DNA of 64,000 bases, taken from NCBI GenBank assembly GCA_028820635.1, contig JAPPIG010000082.1:352645-416644 (forward strand), given 5' to 3'. Below, piece after piece: positions 1-8,327 of the stretch. Origin of the DNA: Candidatus Poribacteria bacterium (GTDB lineage Bacteria; Poribacteria; WGA-4E; WGA-3G). How positions within the stretch are numbered: the first letter of the stretch is position 1; every line of letters starts with the position of its first letter. Made by a program: the position numbers and the translations under genes. The notes beneath the pieces were generated by a model that searched no databases, was not told the DNA's origin, and worked only from the letters and a program-made list of their open reading frames with translations.

Positions 1-2
1 CT

Positions 3-2249
3 GACAATGTACCTGGGGTTGAAGGCATCGGATTGAAAACTGCAGCGAAATTGATTCAAGAGTTCGGTTCAATTGAAAACATCTACGCGAATATAGACCA
101 GATTAAAGGAAAACGTCGTGAAAATTTAGAGAAGGCACAAGAATACATTTCACTTTCTCAAGAACTTGTAACACTTAAAAGAGATGCCGACTTGGATTTT
201 TCTCTGGAGCAAGCGCGTTTCAAATCCCCTGATCTCAGTAAAATCAACCCTTTGTTAGATCAACTTGAACTCAAACGTTTTCACAAACCTCTCGCTGAAC
301 TTGCTGCAGGCAGTACGGTATCTGATCAAGTCAAAGCTGATGTTCAAACCACAAGGAAAGAACGATTGGAAGCGATGGAGGAAAAGAAAGATGCCATTTT
401 GGAAGAGGGAAATTATACAACCGCAGAATCAGGCGACTACACAGCAATCACTACAGAAGCGGAATTGGAATCCCTTGTTGAAACGCTGTCAACACAACCG
501 ATTATCGCTGTAGATACAGAAACAGATGGCTTGTATCGCAATTCTGCTTTGTGCGGTATCAGTTTTTCTTGGGAGCCAAAGCAAGGGGTTTATGTGCCTA
601 TCCGATCACCTAATCCTGAAAGCCATTTAGATCAGGAAACAGTCGTTTCCAAACTCAAACCTATTTTGGAAAATCCGGAATTGCCAAAATGTGGACACAA
701 CCTGAAATTCGATGCAAGCATCTTCATTAGGCACGGCATTCAACTGCGGGGTGTTGTTTTTGACACAATGCTAGCAAGCCAACTCGTTGACCCAAGGCAA
801 CCCTCACATAATCTGGACAATCTCGCGCTACTTCACTTAAACCATAAGATGATTCCGCTTTCAAACTTGATCGGTGATGAGGAAGATTCTACATCAATTG
901 ATAAAGTTCCGTTTGAAGAGGTAACAAAATACGCTTCGGAGGATACTGATATTGTTCTTCAACTCTACCACTATTTCAAACCGAAACTTGAGGAAACCGA
1001 AACCGATGAATTGGTAAGAGAGATAGAATCCCCGCTTGGTCCAGTGCTGGCACTCATGGAGTTTAACGGTATCGTGTGTGACACGGAGGAATTGAAAAGG
1101 CAAACAAGTGTGGTTGAACAACTCGTAAATGAACGCGAAAAAGAGATACACGAATTAGTAGGGTATTCCTTTAATATAGATTCACCTGTACGACTGGCAG
1201 AGATATTGTTTGATGAAATCGGTTTCAAACCTGTAAGACGCACTAAAACAGGTAGGAATTCGACAGATGCGAATGTCCTTGAAGCACTTGCTGCGCAAGA
1301 GGACATAAACAATCCGAAAACGTGTGTGCCGCGCTTAATTATCGAATATCGTCAATATCGTAATCTGCAAAGCACATATCTTGGGCAGCTGCGCCATTCG
1401 GTTGATGAACAGACAAAACGTATTCATACCCATTTGTATCAACTAACGACAGCCACTGGACGATTAAAATCTGACAGCCCAAATCTTCAAAATATTCCAG
1501 TCCGTTCAGAAATTGGACGTAAGTTGCGGCGCGCATTCATCGCACCAGAAGGTTATAAGTTAATCTGTGCAGATTATTCGCAGATTGAACTTCGTGTATT
1601 AGCCCATTTCAGTGAAGACCCGATACTGACTGAGATTTTTACCCAAGATTTAGATATTCATACATCGGTTGCATCAGAAGTATTTAAGGTTGCACCAGAA
1701 GACGTATCCCGCGAACTCAGAGACAAGGCAAAAATCGTCAATTTCGGTATCATCTACGGTGTTTCACCCTCAGGGTTAGCACGCCGAATTCAAGGGATGA
1801 ATGTAGATGAGGCAAGAGAATTGATTACAAATTACAAAGAACGTTTTCCGGGCATCAACGTATTTTTCCAAAACTGTGTTCAGCAAGCGTTAGACCAAGG
1901 TTATGTCTCTACGTTAACTGGACGACGACGTGCCATTCCTGAAATCTTTGAACATTCTCAGAGTAGACAAAGTCTGGGTGAACGGTTAGCTATAAACACT
2001 GTGATTCAAGGCACTGCAGCGGATTTGATAAAAGCCGCTATGGTCAAAGTCCAACACAGAATTGACAAAGACCAGTTGCCGATGAAGATGTTATTGCAAA
2101 TCCATGATGAACTTATTTTTGAAGTGCCGAATGAATTAGCAGAAGCGCAAGCTGCAATTGTCTCAGAAGAAATGGAAAACGCATTGACACTTCGTGTGCC
2201 GCTTCGGACGGAAACAGGTATCGCGGATAATTGGATGGACGCGAAATAG
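3..2249 (+). CDS. polA: DNA polymerase I, 5' end missing (outside window)
   Basis: Repair and Okazaki-fragment polymerase. The frame is open to the left edge, so the start and most of the 5'-nuclease domain lie outside. The first codons read DNVPGVEGIG, the helix-hairpin-helix of the 5'-nuclease. A 3'-5' exonuclease domain follows with an intact exo I motif (VDTETDG, about nt 510-530), exo II (HNLKFDASIF) and exo III (YASEDTD), so proofreading is probably active. The polymerase domain has motif A (DYSQIELR, near nt 1570), motif B (RDKAKIVNFGIIYG, near nt 1720) and motif C (QIHDELIFEV, near nt 2100). About 749 of the usual 900-950 residues are present. It converges with the TolB-like gene; repeats and hairpins separate them. 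Confidence 0.97.
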   Translation, partial: DNVPGVEGIGLKTAAKLIQEFGSIENIYANIDQIKGKRRENLEKAQEYISLSQELVTLKRDADLDFSLEQARFKSPDLSKINPLLDQLELKRFHKPLAELAAGSTVSDQVKADVQTTRKERLEAMEEKKDAILEEGNYTTAESGDYTAITTEAELESLVETLSTQPIIAVDTETDGLYRNSALCGISFSWEPKQGVYVPIRSPNPESHLDQETVVSKLKPILENPELPKCGHNLKFDASIFIRHGIQLRGVVFDTMLASQLVDPRQPSHNLDNLALLHLNHKMIPLSNLIGDEEDSTSIDKVPFEEVTKYASEDTDIVLQLYHYFKPKLEETETDELVREIESPLGPVLALMEFNGIVCDTEELKRQTSVVEQLVNEREKEIHELVGYSFNIDSPVRLAEILFDEIGFKPVRRTKTGRNSTDANVLEALAAQEDINNPKTCVPRLIIEYRQYRNLQSTYLGQLRHSVDEQTKRIHTHLYQLTTATGRLKSDSPNLQNIPVRSEIGRKLRRAFIAPEGYKLICADYSQIELRVLAHFSEDPILTEIFTQDLDIHTSVASEVFKVAPEDVSRELRDKAKIVNFGIIYGVSPSGLARRIQGMNVDEARELITNYKERFPGINVFFQNCVQQALDQGYVSTLTGRRRAIPEIFEHSQSRQSLGERLAINTVIQGTAADLIKAAMVKVQHRIDKDQLPMKMLLQIHDELIFEVPNELAEAQAAIVSEEMENALTLRVPLRTETGIADNWMDAK

Positions 2250-2259
2250 TGAATTAAAA

Positions 2260-2397
2260 TATGGTAGATTTTAGAATTAATTAGACATTATTCATTTGTA
2301 GGAGGGAACTCCGATTCCCGACTACGAATGGCTTTGGTCGCGATTCGGAGATCGCTCCTACAAATGAGGTGTCCAATTATTTCAATAATTCACCATA
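2260..2397. repeat. 138-bp TIR element (TATGGT family), copy 1
   Basis: The ends are TATGGTAGATT and AATTCACCATA. A second inverted pair lies inside (AATTAGACA and TGTCCAATT). The core is a long imperfect palindrome running from TGTAGGAGGGAACTCCGATT to GAGATCGCTCCTACA. The copy at 4392-4529 has the same length and ends. MITE-like or REP-like; it encodes nothing. Confidence 0.75.
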
Positions 2398-2400
2398 AAT

Positions 2401-2461
2401 GGACGTTTTGGCGGTCTATAGACACCAAAACGTCCCAGATAAGTGAGGTTTCCTAACCTCG
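2401..2461. terminator. Hairpins between convergent genes
   Basis: A perfect 11-bp inverted repeat GGACGTTTTGG / CCAAAACGTCC (2401-2411 and 2425-2435, 13-nt loop) is followed by a GAGGTT / AACCTC hairpin at about 2445-2460. There is no strong T-run. They could end transcription from polA and from the converging gene. The second hairpin uses the same GAGGTTTCCTAACCTC core seen at 16030-16050. Confidence 0.45.
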
Positions 2462-2495
2462 CCTCTTTATGTACTTGTAAGAAGCCAAACCCAAT

Positions 2496-3527
2496 TTACT
2501 CTTTCTCTTTTATCTCTCCCCATTGCACACCCAACTTACCCTCTGGAGAAACAGAAAGCGTCCCCGGCACCCAATGCGGGGCAAGGTCCTTGGTAGGCGT
2601 GTCTGTTATTTGTGTTATCTTCCCATCAAATAGACGATAGCGATAGATGTTATAATTGCGCTGGTGTATGTTTATGGGAATGTTCCAACCTTCCTCAACA
2701 GCAGAGAAAAGAATTTCCGCTCCATTCGCAGCCCAACAAGCCGAGTATAGCACCCAGTCTTTTGGAATATCCAACTTTTTTGGAAACCTACCATCTTTAT
2801 TAACCACAATCAAGTGACTGGGTAGCCTAACAGGACGATTCGCTTCAAGTCCTATACGATCTTCAAAATACATAACGTGTTTGCCATCAGGAGACCAGAG
2901 CGGATGATGTCTTGAAATTCCCACATTATCAATGATGTTTGGTTGTGGTCCGTCAAGAAAAGGCCGGGTTTCCTTACCGTCTATATCAGTGATATAGATA
3001 TATGTTTTAAAACCAATAACCTGTTGGTGGACAATATGCTGTCCATCAGGCGACCAACTCGGCATGGATGCAGATGTCTTGCCGTCTCTGCTTTTTGTTA
3101 GTTGTCTAATGTTGCGATTCGCAAGTTTCATGATATGGATGTTCGGCACGCCATCTATAGTGCTTGTAAACGCCATCTGTTTACCATCAGGCGACCAGCA
3201 AGGATCTGTGTCGTTAGGGCGAAAATGGGTCAGACGACGTTCATTGCTACCATCTGCATCCATGATAAAAATGTCAGAGTCCGGACTCAGCTTACGCGTA
3301 AAGAGAATGTATTTCCTATTTGGCGACAAGCGCGGTTTGAATTCCGAAACCGGTGTTTTTGTCAGTTGTCGGATATCTTCTCCGTTATCGTTCATAACGT
3401 AAATGTCACTTTTTCCAGTAGGAGTCGCTGTGAAGACGATCACTGCTTCTGAACTATTAGTTAATATTAGAATTAACATCATGACAAAGATAGGAACGAT
3501 TTTCCTGTGTGTGTATCTTGGTTCCAT
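2496..3527 (-). CDS. TolB-like WD40-type beta-propeller protein, exported
   Basis: The mature protein is built of propeller blades with the TolB/PD40 signature: LSPNRKYILFT, CWSPDGKQMAFTS, SWSPDGQHIVHQ and LWSPDGKHVMYFE. Blades contain DIYVMN- and DIFIMD-like strands. The N-terminus MEPRYTHRKIVPIFVMML... has a basic n-region and a hydrophobic core ending near SSEA, consistent with Sec export. I start at 3527 because AGGAAA lies about 9 nt upstream; the longer frame to 3584 has no such support. About 343 aa. It resembles the C-terminal propeller of TolB, but the TolB N-terminal domain is absent and no tol/pal genes adjoin, so it is a TolB-like sensor or scaffold of unknown role. Confidence 0.8.
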   Translation of the reverse strand: MEPRYTHRKIVPIFVMMLILILTNSSEAVIVFTATPTGKSDIYVMNDNGEDIRQLTKTPVSEFKPRLSPNRKYILFTRKLSPDSDIFIMDADGSNERRLTHFRPNDTDPCWSPDGKQMAFTSTIDGVPNIHIMKLANRNIRQLTKSRDGKTSASMPSWSPDGQHIVHQQVIGFKTYIYITDIDGKETRPFLDGPQPNIIDNVGISRHHPLWSPDGKHVMYFEDRIGLEANRPVRLPSHLIVVNKDGRFPKKLDIPKDWVLYSACWAANGAEILFSAVEEGWNIPINIHQRNYNIYRYRLFDGKITQITDTPTKDLAPHWVPGTLSVSPEGKLGVQWGEIKEKE

Positions 3528-3658
3528 AGTATATTTCCTAAAAATGTTCAATAGAGGTGTACTGCCATCAGAAATTTTCACCACTGTCTAAACATCATAT
3601 CTTAATGTACAAAAAATATCAATTATTACTAAAATAGAATTGAATTGTAAAATCAAAT

Positions 3659-3687
3659 TTGACAAAGTTGTTAATTTGTAGTATCAT
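3659..3687 (+). promoter_or_regulatory. Sigma-70-type promoter for the RRM gene
   Basis: TTGACA (3659-3664), a 17-nt spacer and TATCAT (3682-3687). The -35 matches consensus fully and the -10 matches 5 of 6 bases. Transcription would start near 3694, leaving a leader of about 235 nt before the ATG at 3931. Confidence 0.65.
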
Positions 3688-3707
3688 ATTAACGTTTGGG
3701 AAATGTG

Positions 3708-3866
3708 ATGGTGTCTGCGAACCAAATTATGTGTAGTATTTTGACAGTTTTAAGGTTTGGAACCAGAAGCATTCTTGTGAATTGTGAAGAGGCTTCCGAA
3801 AAGATTGATAAGAATCCCGAGTTCATTTTTGCCAATCTTCGCTTACTGCCAAATGCCTGCCAATAG
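3708..3866 (+). CDS. Possible 52-aa leader ORF upstream of the RRM gene
   Basis: An ATG frame with no recognised family starts MVSANQIMCSILTVLRFG and ends LPNACQ. It lies entirely within the predicted 5' leader of the RRM gene and starts about 14 nt after the inferred transcription start, so a ribosome site would be weak (GGGAAATG). An antisense frame (3689-3895, 68 aa) overlaps it. One of the two may be chance; the region may instead be structured RNA. Confidence 0.2.
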   Translation: MVSANQIMCSILTVLRFGTRSILVNCEEASEKIDKNPEFIFANLRLLPNACQ

Positions 3867-3930
3867 AACATGCTGACAGTACTCAGTTTTCTCACATTCC
3901 CGTTATTTCAATTTCAAAAGGAGAAACGAG

Positions 3931-4230
3931 ATGAACATCTACGTTGGCAATGTACCCTATGCAGCGACAGAGACTGACTTGGAAGAATTATTTGAGCCGC
4001 ATGGTCCGCTTAGTTCTGTAACAATTATCCGGGACCGTTATGATGGCCGCTCCAAAGGGTATGGGTTTGTTGAGATGGAAAACCAAGAAGATGGTGAACG
4101 CGCTATTGAAGCTCTTGATGGTCAAGAGGTGATGGGACGTCCGTTAAAAGTCAATCCCGCCCGCCCGCGCGAACGACGTTCTGGTGGTGGTGGCGGCGGT
4201 CGCTACCAAAGCCGCTACGAAGAAGAGTAA
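3931..4230 (+). CDS. RRM-domain RNA-binding protein
   Basis: A 99-aa single-RRM protein. RNP2 is IYVGNV (residues 3-8) and RNP1 is KGYGFVEM (about 42-49), with the aromatic residues that stack on RNA. The tail is RERRSGGGGGGRYQSRYEEE, a short Gly/Arg-rich extension like those of cyanobacterial Rbp and plant glycine-rich RNA-binding proteins. A strong ribosome site (AAAGGAG) precedes the ATG. By family it probably acts on cytoplasmic mRNA, perhaps as an RNA chaperone or stress factor. It is monocistronic, with its own promoter, a long leader and a terminator. The leader length suggests post-transcriptional control, possibly autoregulation. Confidence 0.9.
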   Translation: MNIYVGNVPYAATETDLEELFEPHGPLSSVTIIRDRYDGRSKGYGFVEMENQEDGERAIEALDGQEVMGRPLKVNPARPRERRSGGGGGGRYQSRYEEE

Positions 4231-4285
4231 TCATGTCCGTGAGGAATCCCTCACTATTATCAGATCACTTTTAGTGTAGAATGAA

Positions 4286-4320
4286 ACCCCTGTTGCATAT
4301 CAGCAGGGGTATTCTGTTTA
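4286..4320 (+). terminator. Intrinsic terminator of the RRM gene
   Basis: A 10-bp stem, ACCCCTGTTG / CAGCAGGGGT, with one G-U pair and the 5-nt loop CATAT, is followed by ATTCTGTTTA. It lies 56 nt after the stop codon. Confidence 0.75.
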
Positions 4321-4391
4321 TAATTGAGGTTGAATTACTCTTACACAGCAAGTATCGCAGAACTTTATAAGTTATCTATCAGATATTTACT

Positions 4392-4529
4392 TATGGTAGA
4401 TTATTGAATTAATTTAACATTATTTCTCTGTAGGAGGGAACTCCGATTCCCGACTACGAGTGGCATGAGTCGCAATTCGGAGATCGCCCGGACAAGTGTA
4501 GTGTCCAATTATTTCCATATTTCACCATA
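4392..4529. repeat. 138-bp TIR element (TATGGT family), copy 2
   Basis: It has the same termini (TATGGTAGATT, TTCACCATA), inner GTGTCCAATT and TGTAGGAGGGAACTCCGATT core as the copy at 2260-2397, and exactly the same length. The right core arm is decayed (CGCCCGGACAA instead of CGCTCCTACAA). Confidence 0.75.
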
Positions 4530-4563
4530 AAAACAGATTTCTTTAAATAACATGGTGCTAAAC

Positions 4564-6414
4564 TCATGCAGTCAATCCAAGTTCTTTACCCAGTTCCATC
4601 AAACGTGCATTTATCTTTGTTTTGTCAATGTGGTTTTCATTCACAAACTCTCGGAAAGGCGGTGGCAGTCTATCTGGCAGCATAGCACGGGAATTTGCCT
4701 CCTGTAAAGCCAATAATGTCATAAACATTCGCATTTCTGGAGAATAATCCGGCATAAAATCTGCTACCACCTCGCGCAGATCTTCTTCTATGAAGGTATT
4801 ACGATTCTTACGTTTCGCAACGTTATGGCTGCGTTGCGCAATTTGATTAAGATCGTTGACACTGACTCCACGTAATTTCTCATCTCTGGCAATCTCCTGA
4901 AAATTCATCTCTTCTTGTGTGTGAAGTCGGCAGAAAAACTGCAAAATACCACCTCGACTCTCCCGCATAGGTGGCAGAAGCACTAATTTATGATTGAAAA
5001 TCTCTGGACGTCGGAAAATAGGCGGTATCAAATCGGGACGGCTTGAAGTGCCAACCCATATCACCTTTCCATGCAAGGAGGTATCACTCATAGCATTTGT
5101 GAGAATAGCAGGAAAGGTGCGTTCCACGTTTGCTATGTTCATGCTTGTATGTGGCGAAGCTTGTTCAATTTCATCCATAAACACTACGACAGGCGCAAGC
5201 CCACGGATAAAGCTGATAGCGGAATTCAAGTTTCTATCATAACTATTACCGTTATCATTAATGTTTATCGTTACCTCGCTTATCTGACTGGCATAACGCA
5301 GTCGGACAAACGCCATATTCGTTTGTCCAGCTAACATTCGCGCTGCAAAGATATTGCCATTGCCGGTAGGACCAAGTAGAAGTATTCCCCGCGGCACTCG
5401 CCTCATATCCTGCTCCCTTAAACCACCGACAATATCTTGGATGACCCTTGTTACATGGCTTGACCAATGCTGTTTCGGTTCGGTAAGTGGTTCACTGACT
5501 TCAATAATTCCATGACTAAATGTCTTAACGCTCTCGCGCCGATAGTTTGCAAGTATCGGACCTTCTACTTTCTGTTTTAAAGAGACTGCATGCCGCACCA
5601 AATCGTGTATAGCAAAGAGATTTAAGCCGCCTGTATCTCTTGCTATAGTTTGCTTTTCGCGGTCATTCCCAAGGTTTAATCGCACTTGCATTTTCGCATC
5701 AGGCGAATCCTGTTCTGAAATTTCCTGTGGAATTTTACTCAAATGTTCAATAAATTTTAAACGCTCATCATAATCTGGATAAGGTATCTCTACAATTGGT
5801 ATTTCTTGATTCACAAGGAAATGCGGATGAATATCGTAAGTATTTTGTGTGAGAAGGAGGATGATATGTCTTTTTCTACGTATCTCCAAGTCTGATGCCC
5901 AATTTTGAAGTTGATGGAAGAAGAATTGTAAGTTGTCTTGCGCCCCTGCGTCAAACGCTGGGTCATTGGGAGCAATTTGTTCGAGATTATTGATAATCAA
6001 GCCCACCCTTGCCCTGTCTTGATTCAGGAGTCCGTGTAACTTGCTTGCAAGATCTTTTGTAGGTAATGGATCAACCTTAAGAAATGGGTCTTCATGAAGT
6101 TTATGGTAAGAGAGTTGGGTATTAATCCTTTTTCTCATCTCTGTGTATTCTGGCAATCCTTGCTCTTTAGGAATAAGACCCAAAATTTTCTGCGTCTCTA
6201 TCCACTTGCCTGCATTGGCCCACATAATTCCTCGTGTTGCGTTATACCCCATAACGAGACGGCACCCGAGGACGTTGAGTTGCTCCATCAAAAAGTCCAA
6301 GGCAGGTAAATAGCCATAAAGTTCGTCGTGTAATAAATCATTAACATTAAAATGTAGTAAAAATTGATGTGCAGCTGAAACTTTGTATTGTGATTCAATT
6401 TGTTCCCAAAACAT
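4564..6414 (-). CDS. Tandem AAA-type ATPase-like protein with degenerate P-loop
   Basis: A 616-aa protein with two AAA-like halves. In the first, a Walker B-like strand GLIINNLEQ (about residues 137-145) and a sensor-like HIILLLTQNT are visible but no P-loop, as in Ycf46-like tandem AAA proteins. The second half has the AAA layout: P-loop position LLGPTGNGNIFAAR (348-355), Walker B VVVFMDEIE (D414, E415), sensor-1 VIWVGTSSRPDLI and FRRPEIF, which resembles the arginine-finger segment FRRPGRF. The P-loop lysine is Asn354 (AAT) and the following Ser/Thr is Ile, so ATP binding is doubtful. GGAG lies 7-8 nt before the ATG. No operon partner is visible. Role unknown; it may be a scaffold, or the P-loop may reflect decay. 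Confidence 0.75.
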   Translation of the reverse strand: MFWEQIESQYKVSAAHQFLLHFNVNDLLHDELYGYLPALDFLMEQLNVLGCRLVMGYNATRGIMWANAGKWIETQKILGLIPKEQGLPEYTEMRKRINTQLSYHKLHEDPFLKVDPLPTKDLASKLHGLLNQDRARVGLIINNLEQIAPNDPAFDAGAQDNLQFFFHQLQNWASDLEIRRKRHIILLLTQNTYDIHPHFLVNQEIPIVEIPYPDYDERLKFIEHLSKIPQEISEQDSPDAKMQVRLNLGNDREKQTIARDTGGLNLFAIHDLVRHAVSLKQKVEGPILANYRRESVKTFSHGIIEVSEPLTEPKQHWSSHVTRVIQDIVGGLREQDMRRVPRGILLLGPTGNGNIFAARMLAGQTNMAFVRLRYASQISEVTININDNGNSYDRNLNSAISFIRGLAPVVVFMDEIEQASPHTSMNIANVERTFPAILTNAMSDTSLHGKVIWVGTSSRPDLIPPIFRRPEIFNHKLVLLPPMRESRGGILQFFCRLHTQEEMNFQEIARDEKLRGVSVNDLNQIAQRSHNVAKRKNRNTFIEEDLREVVADFMPDYSPEMRMFMTLLALQEANSRAMLPDRLPPPFREFVNENHIDKTKINARLMELGKELGLTA

Positions 6415-6547
6415 GTTCTTTCTCCACGATAAAAGGCGTTGTTAGGTAAGTTCTCATGCTACAATTTGACGGTGGCATAATCCTTTGTTTAATAAATAGA
6501 ATAACATAAAAACTCTACCGAAGTCAAATGATTCAGAAAACCTCTTC

Positions 6548-6575
6548 CTGTAGGAGCGACCTTGCCTTTAATGTT
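6548..6575 (+). repeat. Half-copy of the TGTAGGAGCGA repeat
   Basis: CTGTAGGAGCGACCTTG matches the right arm of the dispersed palindrome, read on the other strand. No partner arm is seen here. Confidence 0.4.
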
Positions 6576-6608
6576 GAGAAAAACGCGAAAACTAAATGGC
6601 TCTGAAAT

Positions 6609-6637
6609 TTGACAATAATCCTAATTTATGATACGCT
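6609..6637 (+). promoter_or_regulatory. Candidate sigma-70-type promoter for the kinase gene
   Basis: TTGACA (6609-6614), a 17-nt spacer and TACGCT (6632-6637). The -35 is perfect and the -10 weak. It lies 49 nt before the ATG at 6686. Confidence 0.4.
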
Positions 6638-6685
6638 ATTCTTGTTTTATACCTAATAACAAAATTTGATGAAAGCAAAGAAAGA

Positions 6686-7333
6686 ATGGCAAAAAACAAT
6701 ACGATTAGACCAATCACCGTTGGCATAATGGGCGGGTCAGCCTCTGGAAAGACAACGTTCGCCACTGCTTTGGCAGAACAACTCATAGATTTTTCACCTA
6801 TCACGTTACACCAAGATTCCTATTTTCGAGACTGGTCAGAATACACACCTGAAGAACGCGAAAAGGTGGTAACCGCAAATCATCCGGATGCGGTGTGTTG
6901 GGATGTCCTAATTGCCGATATTGAAAAACTCCGCTCGCGAACCCCTATTGAAACACCTGCACCCGGAACCCGTGCGGCACAACGTGGTGATGAAGAGAAA
7001 ATTATAGAACCAAGCGATGTCGTAATTGTGGAGGGACACCTTATCTATTGGAATCAGCAACTCCGTGAGTTAATAGATATTAAAATCTTTTTAGATGTTG
7101 ACGCACATGAAAGAGTACTGCGGCGGATGCTTCGCGATGTCGGCACACGCAGCGGAAGCCTCGAAAGCGCAATCAGTTGGTACCGACGGGATGTACTCCC
7201 TAATTTTCCAATTTACACAGAGCCTTGTAAAAAATATGCGGATCTAATAATTCCGTTTTTGAACGATAATCCAGTAGCGTTGCATACCGTTGCTGCGGGA
7301 ATACGCGCGCAACTTTCTGATCAAAATAAATAA
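6686..7333 (+). CDS. udk: Uridine kinase-like P-loop kinase
   Basis: A 215-aa protein of the uridine kinase/phosphoribulokinase family, which phosphorylates uridine or cytidine in pyrimidine salvage. The P-loop is GGSASGKT (16-23). LHQDSYFRDWSEYTPEER aligns with the Udk segment that contacts the nucleoside, NHPDAVCWD with the HPDAFDWD motif, and VIVEGHLIY with the Walker B strand. The lid-region arginines (ERVLRRMLRDVGTR) are present. Length matches Udk (about 210 aa). Substrate cannot be fixed from sequence alone; other members of the family phosphorylate different small molecules. Confidence 0.75.
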   Translation: MAKNNTIRPITVGIMGGSASGKTTFATALAEQLIDFSPITLHQDSYFRDWSEYTPEEREKVVTANHPDAVCWDVLIADIEKLRSRTPIETPAPGTRAAQRGDEEKIIEPSDVVIVEGHLIYWNQQLRELIDIKIFLDVDAHERVLRRMLRDVGTRSGSLESAISWYRRDVLPNFPIYTEPCKKYADLIIPFLNDNPVALHTVAAGIRAQLSDQNK

Positions 7334-7489
7334 ATAAACCTACCTTCTCTGCCTACCCTAATTTACTTAGAACTCTACTATTTACCAACCCGCCTTTTTG
7401 ACATAGACTCCGTTTCAAATTGGCACGGATATGTCAATATGGCAGAATAAGAATCTTACTTCAATCAATATCCCTACACCACTCACGCT

Positions 7490-7511
7490 GGCGAGATTTC
7501 CTAATCTCGCC
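7490..7511. repeat. Short palindrome GGCGAGATT/AATCTCGCC
   Basis: A perfect 9-bp stem with the loop TCCT. It is the same core type (gcgaggTTTCCTAacctcgc) found in the TIR element at 15988-16084 and at 2443-2461. It stands in the 387-nt gap upstream of hsp20. Confidence 0.55.
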
Positions 7512-7601
7512 AAGCATTGATGGTGAATTTCTCTGGACTCCATTAGCAGTATGACTATATCTGGGTTTAATCGCTCATTATAGATGAGATAAAACGTTAT
7601 T

Positions 7602-7618
7602 TTGGCACATAAATTGCT
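7602..7618 (+). promoter_or_regulatory. Sigma-54-type -24/-12 promoter, distal
   Basis: TTGGCAC (7602-7608), five bases, TTGCT (7614-7618). It matches the RpoN consensus TGGCAC-N5-TTGCW exactly, with the invariant GG and GC 12 nt apart. It lies 62 nt upstream of a second perfect match. Confidence 0.6.
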
Positions 7619-7663
7619 TATTCCTATTGTAGATTGAAACAATTTAGAATTGTGTCAAAATAA

Positions 7664-7680
7664 TTGGCACAGAACTTGCT
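7664..7680 (+). promoter_or_regulatory. Sigma-54-type -24/-12 promoter, proximal
   Basis: TTGGCACAGAACTTGCT: a perfect TGGCAC-N5-TTGCT with GG at 7666-7667 and GC at 7678-7679. Transcription would begin about 12 nt downstream, giving a leader of about 30 nt to the hsp20 ATG at 7721. A degenerate third TTGGCAC lies at 7420 without a proper -12. No enhancer-binding protein is encoded in the window. Confidence 0.65.
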
Positions 7681-7720
7681 GATTAAACTTAAAGAAACAT
7701 AAATCTAAAGGAGAAGAAAA

Positions 7721-8176
7721 ATGACTTATTTGACTTTACACAGACCAGTAGCAAATCCGTTCAGGTTCTATAACTCTCTGTTCACGCCGTTTTTTGCAAC
7801 ACCTGGCACACAAGAATATAGGTGGAGACCATCTGCTGACATTTCCGAAACAGATGATAGTTTTGAAGTTCGTGCAGAACTCCCTGGTGTTACAAAGGAC
7901 GATGTCCACGTTTCTGTCAAAGATAATCTCTTAACGATAAAGGGAGAAAAACGGCAGGAAAAAACTGACGATACCAAAGATTTCCATCGAGTTGAACGAA
8001 GTTACGGGAGTTTTGAACGAAAATTCACACTTCCACCGAAGGTTGAGGTAGACAGCATCAAAGCTGAATTTAAGGATGGCGTATTGACGTTGTCTATCCC
8101 AAAACCCGAAGAGGTGAAGCCGAAAGAAATTCCAATTGTCACTGAATCAACTGTGGATGTTCCGCAGAAAAGTTAA
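7721..8176 (+). CDS. Small heat-shock protein (Hsp20/alpha-crystallin)
   Basis: A 151-aa ATP-independent holdase. A short aromatic N-terminal arm (FRFYNSLFTPFF) precedes the alpha-crystallin domain at about residues 38-132. Conserved elements are ADISETDDSFEVRAELPGV, LTIKGEKR, the RSYGSFERKFTLP strand and FKDGVLTLSIPK. An IPI motif follows in the tail and could dock between subunits. The ribosome site is AAAGGAG. Two sigma-54-type promoters upstream suggest activator-dependent transcription. A hairpin after the stop separates it from the second hsp20-type gene. Confidence 0.93.
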   Translation: MTYLTLHRPVANPFRFYNSLFTPFFATPGTQEYRWRPSADISETDDSFEVRAELPGVTKDDVHVSVKDNLLTIKGEKRQEKTDDTKDFHRVERSYGSFERKFTLPPKVEVDSIKAEFKDGVLTLSIPKPEEVKPKEIPIVTESTVDVPQKS

Positions 8177-8191
8177 AATAATTCCCAAAAT

Positions 8192-8227
8192 AACAGGGCA
8201 GGTACAATTGATTGTGCCTGCCCTGTT
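8192..8227 (+). terminator. Strong hairpin after hsp20
   Basis: A 17-bp stem (arms 8192-8208 and 8211-8227, one G-U pair) with a 2-nt loop; the arm core is CAGGGCAGG / CCTGCCCTG. No T-run follows (GACGTTGC), so it may act as an mRNA 3'-end stabiliser or partial terminator. Confidence 0.6.
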
Positions 8228-8327
8228 GACGTTGCATCATTTATCTGAACAATTTGATATGTATAGTGGTCAAATACTAATGAAGAAGAAAATAATTAGA
8301 ATACAAGATTAGAAAAGGAGAATTGTA

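Noticed and set aside
3689..3895. 68-aa minus-strand ORF in the RRM leader
   Set aside because: No ribosome site or family; it overlaps the promoter and leader of the RRM gene.
7415..7642. 75-aa minus-strand ORF upstream of hsp20
   Set aside because: It overlaps a repeat hairpin and one of the two sigma-54 sites, has no family and no ribosome site.
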